From an uncultured Collinsella sp. (GTDB taxonomy: Bacteria > Actinomycetota > Coriobacteriia > Coriobacteriales > Coriobacteriaceae), in assembly GCA_902464485.1 (NCBI GenBank), contig CABQJJ010000022.1:1-23842 (forward strand): a stretch of 23,842 bases of DNA, read 5' to 3'. A model generated the notes under the pieces. The model was not told where the DNA came from. It was given only the letters and a program-made list of their open reading frames with translations, and made no database searches. Shown piece by piece: positions 21,998 through 23,842 of this stretch. The translations under genes were made by a program, and so were the position numbers. Each line of letters starts with the position of its first letter. Within the stretch, counting starts at the first letter, position 1.

Positions 21998-22780
21998 ATG
22001 GCCGAACCCACGCTTTTGCCCGAGCGGCTCCAGTACCGCCCGACCAAGATCGAGCTCGACGAGAGCATCGAGAAGGCCAAGGCGACCCTTCTTAAGAAGA
22101 TCAAGCGGTCGGTGTACGTCTACCGTGTTGACTGCGGCGGCTGCAACGGCTGCGAGATCGAGATCTTCGGTTCCATCACGCCCGTCTTCGACGTCGAGCG
22201 CTTTGGCATCAAGGTCGTGCCCTCGCCCCGTCACGCCGATGTGCTGCTGTACACCGGCGCCGTGACGCGCGCCATGCGCATGCCGGCGCTGCGCGCCTTT
22301 GAGGCCGCACCCGATCCCAAGATCGTGGTGTCCTATGGCGCGTGCGGCTGCACCGGCGGCATCTTCTACGACAACTACTGCGTCTGGGGCGGCACGGACA
22401 AGATTCTGCCGGTCGATGTCTACATCCCCGGCTGCCCGCCCAGCCCCGCGCAGACCGTCTACGGCTTTGCCATGGCACTTGGCCTGCTGGACCAAAAGCT
22501 CCATGCCGAGACCACGGTGGAGGCCGCTGGCGAGCAGGCCGATATCCTGCACCCCGGCGTGCCGTACAAGCTGCGTGTTGCCATCGAGCGCGAAGCTCGC
22601 GCCATGAGCGGCTACCGTTATGGCCGCGACCTGGCCAACGAGTTTATGGATACGCTCGAGGGTGCGCCCAAGGGCGATATCCGCGGTGCCATGGCGCTGC
22701 TCATCGACAAGCAGGACGATCCGCGCCGCGTTGAGGTGTACTCGGCGCTGCAGGATCTGGTGCTGGCCGGAGGTCGCTAG
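21998..22780 (+). CDS. hyfI: Hydrogenase-4 small subunit HyfI/HycG (NuoB-like)
   Basis: The protein has 260 residues, the usual HycG/HyfI length (about 252-255). It holds the proximal [4Fe-4S] next to the NiFe site. Cys residues are visible in DCGGCNGCEIE (46, 49, 52), SYGACGCTGG (116, 118) and IPGCPPSP (146), which is the NuoB pattern. The N-terminal basic helix (residues 13-38) precedes the core. ATG 21998 is behind GAAGGAGGAG. The stop at 22778-22780 touches the next start without a gap, so the maturation protein is translationally coupled. Confidence 0.94.
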   Translation: MAEPTLLPERLQYRPTKIELDESIEKAKATLLKKIKRSVYVYRVDCGGCNGCEIEIFGSITPVFDVERFGIKVVPSPRHADVLLYTGAVTRAMRMPALRAFEAAPDPKIVVSYGACGCTGGIFYDNYCVWGGTDKILPVDVYIPGCPPSPAQTVYGFAMALGLLDQKLHAETTVEAAGEQADILHPGVPYKLRVAIEREARAMSGYRYGRDLANEFMDTLEGAPKGDIRGAMALLIDKQDDPRRVEVYSALQDLVLAGGR

Positions 22781-23362
22781 ATGGAACTCACGGACCGCTC
22801 TGGTTACTTTGCGGGCCCCGGCATGCTCGGCGGCTCCTTTGGCGATGCCTCGCGCGCAAGCGACGAGGCCGCCGAGGGCGTCGTCGACCCCTCCCTGGGC
22901 CATACGCCCGACCAGGTGGTCTTTTACGAGCTCACGCGTAAGTTTGTGGAGACCGAGGAAGACGTTCCCCAGGAGGCCTGCGACGTGCTGTACTACACGC
23001 TCGCCGTGGGCCACCACACCGGCGTGCTCGACTGCTTTGAGCCGCGCCTGTCGGTGCCGGTGAACGTCTTCTATTCGCTCGTCGACGCGCTGCCGGAGGG
23101 TGAGGCCAAAACCAAGTTCGAGGCCATCCGCTCCTTTGGTGAGTGCCAGCTCGACAAGGCTGCCGTACCGTCGCTGCTCGAGGCCTGCGATGCGCTGCTC
23201 GACGAGCGCGGTTTTCGCGGGTCGGCCAAGGCCGGCATCTCGGTGTTCGACGACGACTTTGGCCTGCATGCCCAGCAGGTCGCGTTTTTGATGAAGTTCC
23301 GCGATCTGGTTGAGCGCGTGCGCGATGTGTCGGGCGTGTATCTGACGGGAAGGTTGCAGTAA
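22781..23362 (+). CDS. hycH: Formate hydrogenlyase maturation/assembly protein HycH/HyfJ-like
   Basis: The 193-residue protein has no Fe-S motif. The core VVFYELTRKFVETEEDVPQE, then DVLYYTLAVGHHTGVLDCFE and LHAQQVAFLMKFRDLV, resembles the HycH/HyfJ family, which is needed for assembly of the hydrogenase large subunit. A Gly/Ala-rich N-terminus of about 40 residues (GPGMLGGSFGDASRAS) precedes the conserved core. Its position after the small subunit and before the hycI-type protease is the normal hyc order. Its exact biochemical role is unknown in any organism I know of. Confidence 0.85.
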   Translation: MELTDRSGYFAGPGMLGGSFGDASRASDEAAEGVVDPSLGHTPDQVVFYELTRKFVETEEDVPQEACDVLYYTLAVGHHTGVLDCFEPRLSVPVNVFYSLVDALPEGEAKTKFEAIRSFGECQLDKAAVPSLLEACDALLDERGFRGSAKAGISVFDDDFGLHAQQVAFLMKFRDLVERVRDVSGVYLTGRLQ

Positions 23363-23842
23363 TGGGTCGCGTTGTGGATGGACGTGTGAACGGCGCCCCG
23401 TTTGCGGGTATCGTGCTCACGGCGGGAAGCGTGCTGCGTGCCGACGATGCCGCCGGCCCCGTGCTCTCCAAAAAGATGGAGGACGCACCCATCGCCGGTT
23501 GGTACACCATCGACGGCGGCCAAACGCCCGAAGACGACATCATCGAGGTCAAGCGCGAGCGTCCGCCTCGCCTGGTCTTGGTCGATGCCGCCGACATGGC
23601 GCTGCCCGTCGGGTCCATCCGTTTGCTCGACAAGCGCGATGTGGCCCGCAAGTCGATGTTCACCACGCATTCGCTCCCTTTGTCGATTCTGATCGAAGAG
23701 ATTGAGCAATCGTGCGATGATATCGTCTTCGTCGGGATTCAGCCGGGCGACACGGAGTTCTACAACCCCATGTCCCCGGAAGTCTTTGACGCCGTCGACG
23801 CCGTGTACGACGCCGTGGCCGCCAACGACTTTTCCCACTTTG
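23362..23842 (+). CDS. hycI: Hydrogenase 3/4 maturation endopeptidase HycI-like, 3' truncated by window edge
   Basis: The frame opens at ATG 23362, sharing one A with the hycH stop (TAATG), and runs 160 codons with no stop to the window end. E. coli HycI is 156 residues, so little is missing. The nickel-sensing residues of HycI are all present: Asp in VLRADDAAGP, Asp in VLVDAADMALP and His in FTTHSLPLS. The segments IDGGQTPEDDII and FVGIQPGDTEFYNPMSPE are also family-typical. An N-terminal extension of about 14 residues (MGRVVDGRVNGAPF) precedes the first strand. It cleaves the C-terminal peptide of HyfG after Arg546 once Ni is in place. Confidence 0.92.
   Translation, partial: MGRVVDGRVNGAPFAGIVLTAGSVLRADDAAGPVLSKKMEDAPIAGWYTIDGGQTPEDDIIEVKRERPPRLVLVDAADMALPVGSIRLLDKRDVARKSMFTTHSLPLSILIEEIEQSCDDIVFVGIQPGDTEFYNPMSPEVFDAVDAVYDAVAANDFSHF

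Overview
The window is GC-rich, tightly packed bacterial DNA with nearly all genes on the + strand. It carries a selenium-use cluster and a complete selenoprotein-dependent formate hydrogenlyase. This fits a strictly anaerobic, fermentative actinobacterium of the Coriobacteriia, probably Collinsella-like. That assignment is inferred from gene content, base composition and protein character; no 16S gene is present to confirm it.

Region 1 (1-6344) is a selenium and redox cluster. It begins with the 3' part of a 2-hydroxyacyl-CoA dehydratase / double-cubane-cluster (YjiM-like) protein and its ATP-dependent activator (YjiL/HgdC-like). These are followed by a family-4 glycosyltransferase and a selD that overlaps it. 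SelD itself has an in-frame UGA (selenocysteine 17). After a small hairpin come yedF (TusA-like plus DsrE-like), a DUF3343 protein and a class V cysteine desulfurase / selenocysteine lyase-like enzyme, ending at a strong terminator. Selenophosphate from SelD supports Sec incorporation into SelD itself and into the formate dehydrogenase downstream. The glycosyltransferase and the dehydratase-type reductase suggest an additional, unknown selenium or reductive reaction.

Region 2 (6421-8027) holds a BrnQ-type branched-chain amino acid carrier, then a tRNA-Pro(UGG)/tRNA-Gly(UCC) pair behind a clear sigma70-type promoter. Region 3 (8028-9334) looks accessory. It has a 23-bp inverted copy of the tRNA-Gly 3' end, a minus-strand RelB/DinJ-like antitoxin with a PIN-domain toxin, and a 424-bp AT-richer intergenic stretch. 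That stretch contains an FNR-like palindrome, a three-part repeat able to form alternative hairpins, and a structured leader.

Region 4 (9335 to the end) is one long formate hydrogenlyase locus: hydN-like ferredoxin, fdhF with UGA at codon 140, a HycB/HyfA-like ferredoxin, hyfB-hyfC-hyfD-hyfE-hyfF membrane subunits, hyfG and hyfI (NiFe large and small subunits), hyfH, a hycH/hyfJ-like maturation gene and the start of the hycI-type endopeptidase gene, cut by the window end. Three NuoL/M/N-like subunits (HyfB, HyfD, HyfF) make this an FHL-2 / Hyd-4 type group 4 complex. Formate is oxidised by the Sec/Mo enzyme, electrons pass through the Fe-S proteins to the NiFe site to make H2, and the membrane arm may move ions.

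The two TGA-interrupted genes (selD, fdhF) are recoding events, not pseudogenes. The selA, selB and selC genes they require are not in this window.
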